From: a filamentous cyanobacterium Phorm 6
GTDB taxonomy: Bacteria; Cyanobacteriota; Cyanobacteriia; Cyanobacteriales; Microcoleaceae
NCBI GenBank assembly: GCA_003003725.1
Contig: PVWI01000002.1
Location: 1-57,707, forward strand
Length of the DNA: 57,707 nucleotides
Reading direction: 5' to 3'
Each line of letters starts with the position of its first letter. Within the stretch, counting starts at the first letter, position 1. Under the pieces are notes generated by a model, which was not told where the DNA came from, searched no databases, and saw nothing but the letters and a program-made list of their open reading frames with translations. The position numbers and the translations under genes are program-made. This document shows positions 16,573-24,910 of this stretch, piece after piece.

Positions 16573-17307
16573 TTAAAAAGACTGAACTAGAGGTTGATCG
16601 GCGATCGCTTCTAATTTTTGGGACTGTAACAACTGCGTCCACTCGTCCTTCAGCCGCGAATCATCGGGTGCGAGGCGGCGCATTTGGGCTAGAGTAGCAA
16701 GAGTCTCGTACCAAATCCCGTTTTTAGCATAAGCGATTAGCTTTGCCCGCGGGTCGGGATTTGCTAAGTCGCTTGTGAGTGTTGGTTGCGGTTGAATTCG
16801 CTGCATCCATCCTTTAACAATATAATCTCCCGATCGCTCCAGAGGATCGCAAGCTAGTGCAAACGACCACACATATCGCTTACCAACCTGAATATTTTTG
16901 GTCTGATCTGTCTGAGAAAGGTTGACTCCCACAATTCCGGCTTTGTCAATTTTTAAAGTAGTTTCGTAGACTACTTCGGATTCATCTTCGTTGAGCAAAA
17001 CAAATTCTATTTGAGCCGCAGGTTGAGAAACATATACAAAAAATGTTGGCGACTCTGTGATCGTTAAGCCAATATTGCTTTCAGGGATTAAGGGAGTAAT
17101 GGATAAACCCTCTCGCAACTTACAGCCTCGATGCGTTCCCCCTTGTCGGTTGTCGGGGGCTGTAACATCTGGAGGTTTGAAATTAAGATTCTGACTCAGG
17201 AGAATTGGTGCAGGTACGGCCAGCATCGGTAGAAGCAAACTGGGAAGAATAAGTACGATCGCACTTGCAGCGATCGCCAGTGCAGTAAAATTTAGAAAAC
17301 GTTTCAT
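16573..17307 (-). CDS. DUF928 secreted protein (copy 2)
   Basis: The 244-residue protein has an N-terminal signal peptide (MKRF then a long hydrophobic stretch to about residue 33) and a DUF928 core: PLIPESNIGLTITESPTFFVYVSQPA, EFVLLNEDESEVVYETTL, VGKRYVWSFALACDP. The C-terminal helix pair includes WYETLATLAQMRRLAPDDSRLKDEW. DUF928 proteins are exported, mostly cyanobacterial, and often lie near CHASE2, CHAT or hemagglutinin-type genes; no biochemical role is known to me. It is a tandem paralog of the next gene, clearly by duplication. Two cysteines (in GCKL and ACDP) may form a disulfide. Confidence 0.8.
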   Translation of the reverse strand: MKRFLNFTALAIAASAIVLILPSLLLPMLAVPAPILLSQNLNFKPPDVTAPDNRQGGTHRGCKLREGLSITPLIPESNIGLTITESPTFFVYVSQPAAQIEFVLLNEDESEVVYETTLKIDKAGIVGVNLSQTDQTKNIQVGKRYVWSFALACDPLERSGDYIVKGWMQRIQPQPTLTSDLANPDPRAKLIAYAKNGIWYETLATLAQMRRLAPDDSRLKDEWTQLLQSQKLEAIADQPLVQSF

Positions 17308-17454
17308 TTTTTCACGAACTTGTAGAGATATTGATCGATCGCATCTCTACTGTTAACCCGGAGTTTTAACCCCGGGCGCGATCGGGTAAATTTGTCAATT
17401 TTCAGATTGCAGCAGCAATAGGAAGACCGACAAAACCTCAAGAAATACCCAACT

Positions 17455-18195
17455 TTAAAGAGGCGAAACCAGCGGTTGAGCTGCCACTGATTCCAGTCCT
17501 TGGGACTGCAACAATTCCGTCCACTTGGCTGTCAGTCTGGCATCTCCCGGTGTCTGGCGTCGCATTTGGGCTAAAGTAGTGAGAGTTTCGTACCAAATCC
17601 CATTTTGGGCGTAAACGTTGAGCCTAGTCATCGGGTCAGGACTTGCCAAATCGCTTTGGAGAGTTGGCTGGGGTGCTATGCGCTGCACGAACCCTTTAAC
17701 AACTGCATCTGCCGATCGATTTTCGGGTTGGCAAATCATCGAAAACGACCACACGTATCGCTTGCCAACTTCCAGGGATTTTCGATTATTGACCGTAGCA
17801 GGAATCCTAATTTCAACAATCCCGGATTCGTCAACTTTAAATGTTTTTTCGTAGACTATTTTTTCCTCGTTTTCGGTGAGCAAAGTAAACTCTATTTCGG
17901 CAGAAGTTTGAGGGACATAGACAAAAACTGTGGGAGAATCTGTGAGGGTTAAACCGATATTAGTTGGAGGGACTAAAGGAGTAACAGATAAACCCGCCGG
18001 ACAAAGTTTGCTACCGCGATGTGTCCCTCCTTGTCGATTGCTGGGGGCTGTGACATCGGGAGGCTTGAAATTCAGATTCTGACTCAGCAGAAGCGGCTGG
18101 GATGGTGTCCGCACTCCCGCAAGTGAACGGGGGACGGTAATGGCGATCGCAGAGACGGCTAACGCAAGTGTAGCCCCATGTAGAAAACGTTTCAT
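17455..18195 (-). CDS. DUF928 secreted protein (copy 1)
   Basis: This 246-residue protein parallels its downstream neighbour from end to end. Shared features are the MKRF signal peptide, SQNLNFKPPDVTAP, RQGGTHRG, LVPPTNIGLTLTDSPTVFVYVP, VGKRYVWSFSM and the C-terminal WYETLTTLAQMRRQTP. The two genes are 147 bases apart on one strand and are probably cotranscribed. The conserved blocks define the DUF928 core of a periplasmic or outer-surface protein. It diverges from the CHASE2 gene across a 340-base promoter region. Its function is not established. Confidence 0.8.
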   Translation of the reverse strand: MKRFLHGATLALAVSAIAITVPRSLAGVRTPSQPLLLSQNLNFKPPDVTAPSNRQGGTHRGSKLCPAGLSVTPLVPPTNIGLTLTDSPTVFVYVPQTSAEIEFTLLTENEEKIVYEKTFKVDESGIVEIRIPATVNNRKSLEVGKRYVWSFSMICQPENRSADAVVKGFVQRIAPQPTLQSDLASPDPMTRLNVYAQNGIWYETLTTLAQMRRQTPGDARLTAKWTELLQSQGLESVAAQPLVSPL

Positions 18196-18534
18196 TTTTT
18201 GTACCTTTGACTATAATGTTGCAAACGCAGGCATTCCCTGGTGGCTAAAAATATTTTTGAGCAGCTAGTCGAGGACGCAGACACAGAATTTGAACCTTGA
18301 CATATCATCAATAACATTAATTAATTCGATCGGCAACTGGATTCTCCGGCTGAAAAATCCGGCGGTAGAGGTAGCCAGTATCATGGAACACATATTCGCG
18401 GGCGGCGAAATGTAAAATTTTGTTACAAAGTGGTCGGAGTTTCCGGGTATCCTAAGATAGAGGAAGTCTCGGGCAGGTGGGGGGCCGTGCGAAATAACTG
18501 CTGTTCCAGAAACGACTTAAACTTTTATCCTGGA
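18196..18534. other. Divergent intergenic region, DUF928 / CHASE2
   Basis: No gene is visible. The region separates two divergent units and should hold both promoters. A short palindrome TGTAAAATTTTGTTACA occurs at about 18411-18427. I could not assign -35/-10 boxes with confidence. Confidence 0.4.
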
Positions 18535-20301
18535 ATGATGATTAAAATATCTAACAAAATTCGATCGGCAGCGGCTCAATTGAGTCAAAAGTATAAACCA
18601 TCGCTAGCATTTGCTAAGTCTGTATTAATTGCCAGCGCGGCAGTAACATTATCCTTGATGGGGGCCAGACAGCTAGGAATACTCGAACCAGTAGAATTAA
18701 GCGCTTACGACCAAATGCTGAGGTGGCGTCCCGACGAAAAGCCAGACTCGCGCTTGTTAGTTGTGGGGATTACTGAAGCAGACATTCAGAAACTGAACCA
18801 GTGGCCGATATCCGATCGCAAAATAGCTGAAATTTTACAAAAACTGGAAAAAATGCAGCCGGCAGTCATCGGTTTAGATGTACTACGAGACGTACCTTTA
18901 GGAGACGGGCGCGAGGAATTAACTAAAGTTTTACAAAAGAGCGATCGAATTATCGGAGTATGTTTAGTCACCGACGGAAGCCCGGACAATCCCGGTTCTC
19001 CGCCTCCCCCAGGAATAGCAGAAAGTCGGGTGGGATTTGCAGATTTCGGAGTCGATCCGGGCGGCATACTCCGCAGGGCTTTATTATTTATGAAACCGCC
19101 GGAAATAGAGGGCAAGTCATTGCCAAAAAAACATCTGTGCAATGACAGTTCTCAAGTTTTAGGTTCCTTCAACCTCCAGATAGCACTACGTTACTTGCAA
19201 AGAGAAAAAATCTATCCCCAATTGGCACCCGATCAATCTTTCTGGCTGGGAAAAACCCAATTAAAACAACTAGAAAACAATGACGGAGGATACAAAAATG
19301 CTGATGCCAGGGGATATCAAATACTAATTAACTATCGTTATCGGCAAGTTGCAAACCAAGTCAGATTAACGGATATTTTAGAAGGAAAAATTGACCCGAA
19401 TTTAGTTAAAGATAAAATAGTTCTCATCGGTTACACCACAGACTCCGTTAAAGATTTGTTTTATACTCCTTACAGCGGGCAAAAGCAAAGCAACCAATTT
19501 ATGCCGGGGATCGTGGCACACGCACAAGTAGTCAGCCAAATTTTGAGTACAGTTTTAGACAACAGACCGATGTTTTGGTTTTGGCCGGAATGGGCAGAAA
19601 TCTTGTGGATTTCGGGATGGTCAATTGTGGGAGGAACCTTGGCATCGCGGATGACTCACCCAGTGCGGCTGGCGCTGACATTCGGAGTAATACTGTTCGG
19701 GTGTTGCGCTTGTAGTTTTGGGATTTTTCTGTTGGGAGGCTGGGTGCCTGTGGCAGCGCCTGTGATCGCATTAATCGTAACTGGCGGGAGCATTGTATCA
19801 GCAGACAGATTTAATAAAGCTGGATACGGAAGAGCAATTAGCGATCGAGTAAAACAAGTCTTCAAAATCGAAATAGACCAAGCCAAGAAAGACCAGCAAG
19901 TCACAGAAATCATAGAATCTGATTTCTTTAAAGAATTGCAGCAAAAGAGAGATAAACTGAGGGTTAGCAAAAAAGAAACCTCTGAAAAATCAGATTCTCA
20001 GGCCCAAGAAATAACTGTCGGTGCTCCAGAGTTTCCCGAGGCCGAAAGTCAGGCCGACGAATACTTAGCTCAGTTGCAGGTAAAAGCCAAACAGCAGAAG
20101 CAACGCGCCACCATGACTGCATCGGAAAGCGGCGGGGCGACGGGTGTCCCCGATTTCGGCGGCGCTGCTAGTTCGGCCGAAACCAAACCCGGTGACGAGT
20201 TCAGTGATTTGAAAGCCAAAGCCAAACAGATGCGGCAGCGCCGGGGCGCAGAAAAGATTGATAGTTCAACAGGCAAGGAGGATTTGGGCGGGAAGGAATA
20301 A
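18535..20301 (+). CDS. CHASE2-domain membrane sensor without a catalytic output domain
   Basis: This 588-residue protein has an N-terminal membrane anchor (about 25-50) and a large extracytoplasmic CHASE2 domain (about 50-355), with LSAYDQMLRWRP, VVGITEADIQKL, AVIGLDVLRD, DKIVLIGYTTDSVKDLFYTP and MPGIVAHAQVVSQIL. Three closely spaced C-terminal helices follow (about 365-450), the usual CHASE2 topology. Instead of the kinase or cyclase seen in many CHASE2 proteins, the cytoplasmic tail is charged and coiled-coil-like. It contains a degenerate internal repeat (LQVKAKQQKQR and LKAKAKQMRQR) about 55 residues apart. The start is either ATG 18535 or 18538; the open frame upstream (GTG 18430) is not family-like. 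A MinD-like ATPase gene follows after 80 bases. Confidence 0.82.
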   Translation: MMIKISNKIRSAAAQLSQKYKPSLAFAKSVLIASAAVTLSLMGARQLGILEPVELSAYDQMLRWRPDEKPDSRLLVVGITEADIQKLNQWPISDRKIAEILQKLEKMQPAVIGLDVLRDVPLGDGREELTKVLQKSDRIIGVCLVTDGSPDNPGSPPPPGIAESRVGFADFGVDPGGILRRALLFMKPPEIEGKSLPKKHLCNDSSQVLGSFNLQIALRYLQREKIYPQLAPDQSFWLGKTQLKQLENNDGGYKNADARGYQILINYRYRQVANQVRLTDILEGKIDPNLVKDKIVLIGYTTDSVKDLFYTPYSGQKQSNQFMPGIVAHAQVVSQILSTVLDNRPMFWFWPEWAEILWISGWSIVGGTLASRMTHPVRLALTFGVILFGCCACSFGIFLLGGWVPVAAPVIALIVTGGSIVSADRFNKAGYGRAISDRVKQVFKIEIDQAKKDQQVTEIIESDFFKELQQKRDKLRVSKKETSEKSDSQAQEITVGAPEFPEAESQADEYLAQLQVKAKQQKQRATMTASESGGATGVPDFGGAASSAETKPGDEFSDLKAKAKQMRQRRGAEKIDSSTGKEDLGGKE

Positions 20302-20381
20302 TAACAGAGAACTCGATGCAATCGGGAATTTGATCCTAATTGATTCTCGCCGTTTCTTACTCTCATCTCAATACGCATATC

Positions 20382-21143
20382 ATGTCCAAAATCATCTCTG
20401 TTCACTCTTATCGGGGTGGAACTGGCAAATCGAACACGACAGCAAACTTGGCATCTATTATCGCTCGCGCCGGAAATCGGGTGGCCATTGTAGACACAGA
20501 CATTCAATCGCCAGGGATTCATGTGCTGTTCGGTTTCAGCGAGAGCAACATGGATCGCTGCCTGAACGATTACCTCTGGGGCCGATGTCCGATCGCCGAA
20601 ACAGCCTACGATGTGAGTTCGCTGCTACCAAAATTAGCCAGTAACGGCATCCTCTACCTAATTCCTTCGAGCATCAAAGCAGGGGAAATAGCGCGAGTTT
20701 TGCGTGAAGGCTACGATGTGGGACTGCTTACCGACGGCTTCGGCGAACTGATCGACGCTCTCAACTTAGACTACCTATTTATCGACACGCACCCGGGGCT
20801 GAACGAAGAAACCCTCCTCAGCATCACCATTTCCGACATCCTGCTACTGATTTTGCGTCCGGATCAGCAAGATTTTCAGGGAACGGCTGTGACGGTAGAT
20901 GTGGCGCGCAAATTAGAAGTTCCCAAGATTTTGATGACGATCAACAAAGCCCCAGAATCCCTCGATTTCGAGGATTTGAAGCAGCAAGTAGAGAGTATCT
21001 ACGGCATCCCAGTGGCGGGGGTGTTGCCCCACAGTGACAAGATGATGCTGCTCGCCAGCAAGGGGGTGTTTGCTCTGCACTTCCCTAACGACCCCTTAAC
21101 TCAGGTGGTGGAAGGGATTGCGAAACAGATTATTGCGGGATGA
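20382..21143 (+). CDS. MinD/ParA-like P-loop ATPase
   Basis: The 253-residue deviant-Walker ATPase has IISVHSYRGGTGKSNTTANLAS. The loop reads RGGTGKS, with Arg11 where ParA/MinD usually have the signature lysine, and Lys16 as the P-loop lysine. Walker A' is VAIVDTDIQSPG and the third motif is YLFIDTHPGLNEETL; LLILRPDQQDFQGT follows. Such proteins sit on membranes or nucleoid and position or regulate partners. ATG 20382 is chosen because homology starts at MSKIISVHS. The gap to the CHASE2 gene is short and on the same strand, so the two probably form an operon. I recall the RGGTGKSN variant from other cyanobacterial MinD-like proteins of unknown role. Confidence 0.85.
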   Translation: MSKIISVHSYRGGTGKSNTTANLASIIARAGNRVAIVDTDIQSPGIHVLFGFSESNMDRCLNDYLWGRCPIAETAYDVSSLLPKLASNGILYLIPSSIKAGEIARVLREGYDVGLLTDGFGELIDALNLDYLFIDTHPGLNEETLLSITISDILLLILRPDQQDFQGTAVTVDVARKLEVPKILMTINKAPESLDFEDLKQQVESIYGIPVAGVLPHSDKMMLLASKGVFALHFPNDPLTQVVEGIAKQIIAG

Positions 21144-21324
21144 TTGATGTAGCGATAGTCGATCGTCCGCTATGCAGAGTGAGTTTCGATCTCAATCTGT
21201 ATAGCAGATGTCACTCCAGGCAAGAGTGGCTGTTGTGGTGGAGGAACTGTCAAAGGCGACAATATTTGCTTAAAGAGTCAGGAGAACAGCGACAAAATGA
21301 GATACAAATAGATTGTCAGAAAAT

Positions 21325-21361
21325 TGGGTTGAAAACCCAGTCCTTAATAGGACGGCTTTTT
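21325..21361 (+). terminator. Possible terminator after the MinD-like gene
   Basis: Two small stem-loops, GGGTTGAAAACCC (21326-21338) and GTCCTTAATAGGAC (21340-21353), are followed by GGCTTTTT. They lie about 180 bases past the stop. The short stems make this a weak call. Confidence 0.35.
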
Positions 21362-21632
21362 GATACAATAAACATGGTTGTAATTCCCAAGGTGGGCGGT
21401 TGTGAAGCGGCTTTTAGTCGGCACCCTCGAACCTGAAAGCTTTTTGAAAGCAAAAAAAAGGGTAGCGAAAACCTTGTAAAACAGAGCTGGGGAATCAACG
21501 CATTCTCATGCACTCTTGAAATCAATAATTTGTTTCAATTCCCGTAGGGTGGGGCACACCCGAATTCGCTTGTTCGTATCCAGCGTACGATGAGTGGAGA
21601 TAGACCCTCTGGAGCGGTTGTGAGATAAGCTC

Positions 21633-21866
21633 TTAACAGTTGACAGTTGACAGTTGACAGTTGAGTGCGAAGTTTTTAGGCAGGGGATTTAAGCCCCAGC
21701 CTAAAAGCAATCCACCTAAAGGTGGGGGCTTAAATCCCCTGTGATGCAGGTCAATTGGTGCAATTGCACGGTTGAAAAGTTTAAGGATTGCCTGTCATGA
21801 CACAGCGCTTAAAGGTCAGTCGATGAATTAAGAATCCCCGTTTCACGCCGGGGAGTGTCAAGAGAA
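21633..21866. mobile_element. Repeat-rich remnant, possibly an IS200/IS605-type end
   Basis: A CAGTTGA heptamer array (21633-21664) is followed by a 17-bp perfect-arm hairpin (21681-21697 with 21725-21741, enclosing CCACCTAAAGGTGG). A second hairpin, AATCCCCG...CGGGG-AGTGTCAA, lies at about 21833-21860. The last motif resembles the right ends I recall for cyanobacterial TnpB-encoding IS200/IS605 elements. No transposase or TnpB frame is present, so if real this is a non-autonomous remnant. The alternative is a structured psbY leader. The remainder of the 21144-21895 gap shows no credible gene. Confidence 0.4.
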
Positions 21867-21882
21867 TTTGTTAAAAAACTTT

Positions 21883-21887
21883 AGGAG
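21883..21887 (+). promoter_or_regulatory. Shine-Dalgarno site of psbY
   Basis: AGGAG lies 8 bases before the psbY ATG and fixes the start of this very short gene. Confidence 0.75.
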
Positions 21888-21895
21888 TAACACTC

Positions 21896-22021
21896 ATGGA
21901 TTTTGACTTCCGCATACTAATAGTATTGATGCCCGTCTTGTTGGCGGGCGGCTGGGCTTTGTACAACGTTGGGGCTATTGCTCTCAAGCAAGTGCAGAAA
22001 TTGTTGAACAAGCAAGCCTAA
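21896..22021 (+). CDS. psbY: Photosystem II protein PsbY
   Basis: A 41-residue ORF translates to MDFDFRILIVLMPVLLAGGW followed by ALYNVGAIALKQVQKLLNKQA. This is the PsbY pattern: an acidic start, one transmembrane helix with LMPVLLAGGWALYNVG, then an amphipathic basic C-terminal tail (KQVQKLLN). PsbY is a peripheral one-helix subunit of photosystem II near cytochrome b559, in the thylakoid membrane. The SD AGGAG and the exact family length support the start and stop. It appears monocistronic, with a repeat-rich leader upstream and a hairpin downstream. Confidence 0.93.
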   Translation: MDFDFRILIVLMPVLLAGGWALYNVGAIALKQVQKLLNKQA

Positions 22022-22048
22022 ACTCAGTCTCTTTTCAGGTAATTTCGC

Positions 22049-22084
22049 AGCCGACTGTTTCGTGAGATACAAAAACAGCCGGCT
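22049..22084 (+). terminator. Hairpin downstream of psbY
   Basis: AGCCGACTGTTT (22049-22060) pairs with AAACAGCCGGCT (22073-22084) with one mismatch, 28 bases after the psbY stop. There is no strong T-run, so it may be a processed 3' end rather than a classic intrinsic terminator. The rest of the gap to malQ (22085-22372) shows no gene. Confidence 0.5.
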
Positions 22085-22372
22085 CATTTGTGTATTAATT
22101 TTCATTAAGCGATGGCTGATGGTTGCTGCGACGGGTAATTTACCACTGAAGAGAGATTGGGCGAAAGCCCAAGAAAAGTTATATTGAAAAGTTAGGCAGA
22201 AACCGGGTGCGATCGACCAATACAAATATTAAAGAAAAGACGTTCCAGCATAAAATATGAGACAATCACAAAAGTATTTGCCCTGACAATCACCCTAAAA
22301 ACTGCGAAGTTGAATTTATAGGGAATATCGGGCAAATTGTCAATGTTTAACTCCTATATCTTTAGATAGATT

Positions 22373-23881
22373 ATGCTTTTTCCCCGATCGAGCGGCATTT
22401 TACTCCACCCAACATCCTTTCCCAGCCGATTCGGTGTTGGGGACCTGGGCATAGAAGCATATAAGTTTATTGACTTTTTAGTGGAAAGCGACCAACAATA
22501 CTGGCAGATATTGCCGCTGGGCCCTACTGGTTACGGCAATTCTCCTTATTCCTGCTATTCAGCAATGGCAGGAAATCCGATGATGCTGAGCCCGGAAATT
22601 ATGCGGGACGAGCAATTGCTCAGCGATCAAGATTTAGATAGTTTGCCGGAATTTTCGCAGGATACAGTAGAATTCGATCGGGCGATCGCGCACAAGATAC
22701 CTCTGCTCAAAAAAGCCTGCGAAAATTTCAAAGCGAAAGCATCGCCGGTGCAGCAAAGAGAATTCTCGGGTTTTTGTGAGAGCAAAGCGCTTTGGCTGGA
22801 AGATTATGCCTTGTTTATGGCACTGAAAGACAGATTTAACGGCACTAGCTGGCACACTTGGGAACCAGAAATTGCCCAGCGCAAACCGGAGGCGCTAGAC
22901 AAGTGGCGGCAGCAGCTAAATACTGAGATTTATTACTACAAATACGTTCAGTTCGAGTTTTTCCGTCAATGGACAGAGTTGAAACGCTATGCGAACCTGC
23001 GCGACATTAAAATCATTGGCGACATTCCGATTTATGTAGCTCATGATAGCGCAGATGTGTGGTCGCATCCAGAAACATTTTGCTTGGACGAAGCAACCGG
23101 AGAACCAGCTTTGATGGCGGGAGTTCCCCCGGATTACTTCAGCGAAACAGGTCAATTGTGGGGCAACCCGGTCTACAATTGGGAGGAGTTGCAAGCAAAT
23201 AATTTCGAGTGGTGGGTGCGGCGTTTTGAGGCGCTTTTCGATTATGTAGATGTGAGCCGGATCGACCACTTCCGAGGATTTGACGCTTACTGGGCGGTGA
23301 AGCGCGGGCAGGATACTGCGATGGAGGGAGAGTGGATTAAGGCGCCGGGAACGGCTTTGTTTGAGGTAATTAACGAGAAGTTCGGCAATTTGCCAATTAT
23401 CGCTGAGGATTTGGGGGTAATTACTCCTGAAGTGGAAGCTTTGCGCGATCGATTCGAGTTTCCGGGAATGAAGATTTTGCAGTTTGCTTTCGGCGCTGGC
23501 CCAGGCGATCCTTTTTTGCCTTTTAACTATGTTCGCAACTGCGTAGTTTACACTGGCACTCACGACAACGACACGACTGTCGGATGGTTCAATCAATTGC
23601 AAAACTACGAAAGAGATGAGGTTTTGCGTTATTTGGGCTGCATCGATCCCCAAGGAATTCACTGGTCTTTAATCCGCATGGCTTGGATTTCTATTGCTAA
23701 TTTGGCAATTGTACCGTTTCAAGATTTGTTGGGTTTGGATACTGACGCGCGGATGAATTTTCCCGGGAAAGCAGAAGGAAATTGGGGCTGGCGGTATCGG
23801 CGCGAAGCTTTGAATTGGGAGGTGCGCGATCGGCTCAAAACCATGACTTACATCAGCGGGCGCACTCCCCATAAAAATTGA
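22373..23881 (+). CDS. malQ: 4-alpha-glucanotransferase (amylomaltase)
   Basis: This GH77 enzyme moves alpha-1,4-glucan segments between chains and works in glycogen/maltodextrin metabolism in the cytosol. The 502-residue length is typical of bacterial/plastid-type DPE1. Motifs include RSSGILLHPTSFPSRFG at the start, WQILPLGPTGYGNSPY, nucleophile Asp298 in VSRIDHFRGFDAYW, acid/base Glu345 in IIAEDLGVITPEVEALRD, and the third acidic residue in YTGTHDNDTTVGWF. All catalytic residues are intact. No neighbouring glycogen genes are present. A GGGGAATTGGTAAT repeat starts directly after the stop. Confidence 0.96.
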   Translation: MLFPRSSGILLHPTSFPSRFGVGDLGIEAYKFIDFLVESDQQYWQILPLGPTGYGNSPYSCYSAMAGNPMMLSPEIMRDEQLLSDQDLDSLPEFSQDTVEFDRAIAHKIPLLKKACENFKAKASPVQQREFSGFCESKALWLEDYALFMALKDRFNGTSWHTWEPEIAQRKPEALDKWRQQLNTEIYYYKYVQFEFFRQWTELKRYANLRDIKIIGDIPIYVAHDSADVWSHPETFCLDEATGEPALMAGVPPDYFSETGQLWGNPVYNWEELQANNFEWWVRRFEALFDYVDVSRIDHFRGFDAYWAVKRGQDTAMEGEWIKAPGTALFEVINEKFGNLPIIAEDLGVITPEVEALRDRFEFPGMKILQFAFGAGPGDPFLPFNYVRNCVVYTGTHDNDTTVGWFNQLQNYERDEVLRYLGCIDPQGIHWSLIRMAWISIANLAIVPFQDLLGLDTDARMNFPGKAEGNWGWRYRREALNWEVRDRLKTMTYISGRTPHKN

Positions 23882-24028
23882 TTATGGGGAATTGGTAATG
23901 GGGAATTGGTAATGGGGAATTGGTAATGGGTAATTGGTAATTAGTCAATAAAGACGTACATTCTCATTACAAACTGTGGACTGCCAGCCATTACCTATTC
24001 CCAATTTCCAATTTCCAATTACCTATTA
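23882..24028. repeat. Inverted pair of GGAATTGGTAATG-type repeat arrays
   Basis: Plus-strand GGGGAATTGGTAAT units (23884-23943) are mirrored by AATTTCCAATTACCTATT units (23991-24028), with a unique spacer between. The array fills the whole gap between the convergent malQ and RodZ-like genes. The right end overlaps the latter's stop codon. Confidence 0.75.
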
Positions 24029-24910
24029 ACCTTCATTCTTGGGCTTTTCTGAAGGCTTGAGTTGGTCTGCTTGAAAAACAGCTTCTTTGGGGACTCCAGG
24101 AGCTCCGAGTAGTTCGGCTTGTCCGTTATTAAGAGCAATCATTACCCCGCCAGCGTTACCAGCTAGAACTACCAATTTGCGATCGGCCTGCCAGGTGCGC
24201 ACAGTCCCGATCGGCAAAATTCCCTCAAAATCTATTTTGCCATCGACTTCTACCTGCATCCAGGATTCGGCCTGAAGAGTGACGCTAACCATCACTGGTT
24301 TACTACCAGATTTATCTAAACTTTTTTGACCGGTTCTTGCTGCTTCGACAGCCGCGTAACTATCAGTTGTCTGATTTTTTGAAGCCGCTGATGCCTCAGC
24401 AAGTAAACGAGCTTGTTCTTGCTGCCCAAGTGCGATTTCTTCGGTTGCCGCACGGTTTTTTACTGTCCCAGAACTGGCCATCAACTGAGATAAGCCATTG
24501 ACTGAACAGATAATTAGAAATGTGTAAAAGAGGTAAAGGTGCATCGGCCGCAACTGAGGCCGATTTTCCCAGGATAGCTTGGTGGACGATCGTGGCGGTG
24601 CTTTGATCGGCAAAAAGTAGGAAAACTGAGTTCCGTCCAAACCCATTGCTTCGGCGTACCGCTTGATCAAACCCTGAGTGTAGACCGGTTCTGGGAGTTG
24701 GTCGAGTTGACCCTCCTCGATGGCTTGTAGTATATTCCGCCGAATCATTGTTACTACGGCTACTTTGTCCAAAGAAATCGAATTCTGTTCGCGGTACTGG
24801 CGGAGTTGAGCCCCTATTTCCGCTAGCTTTTTCTGAGGTGGTTCTGGTTCTTGGGAATGTAGTTTCTGCTTAGTTGTTTTGAAGAATAAAAACAATAAAT
24901 TCTTTGTCAT
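24026..24910 (-). CDS. RodZ-like helix-turn-helix membrane protein
   Basis: The 294-residue protein has an N-terminal cytoplasmic HTH (about 25-95) with LAEIGAQLRQYREQNSISLDKVA, LQAIEEGQLDQLPEPVYTQGLI and KRYAEAMGLDG, the RodZ/YmfM pattern. A transmembrane helix (LYLFYTFLIICSVNGL) follows. The extracytoplasmic region is Ala/Gln-rich, then a beta-rich DUF4115-like end with VTLQAESWMQVEVDGKIDFEGILPIGT. RodZ links MreB to the wall machinery and sets cell shape; here this is inference. ATG 24910 is preferred over 24970 because it gives an ATGA overlap with the upstream pseudouridine synthase stop, implying coupled translation. Confidence 0.82.
   Translation of the reverse strand: MTKNLLFLFFKTTKQKLHSQEPEPPQKKLAEIGAQLRQYREQNSISLDKVAVVTMIRRNILQAIEEGQLDQLPEPVYTQGLIKRYAEAMGLDGTQFSYFLPIKAPPRSSTKLSWENRPQLRPMHLYLFYTFLIICSVNGLSQLMASSGTVKNRAATEEIALGQQEQARLLAEASAASKNQTTDSYAAVEAARTGQKSLDKSGSKPVMVSVTLQAESWMQVEVDGKIDFEGILPIGTVRTWQADRKLVVLAGNAGGVMIALNNGQAELLGAPGVPKEAVFQADQLKPSEKPKNEG

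Noticed and set aside
21140-21436. 98-codon frame overlapping the MinD-like stop by 4 bases
   Set aside because: The ATGA overlap is attractive, but the translation has no domain or composition of a real protein, and its 3' part runs through terminator-like hairpins.
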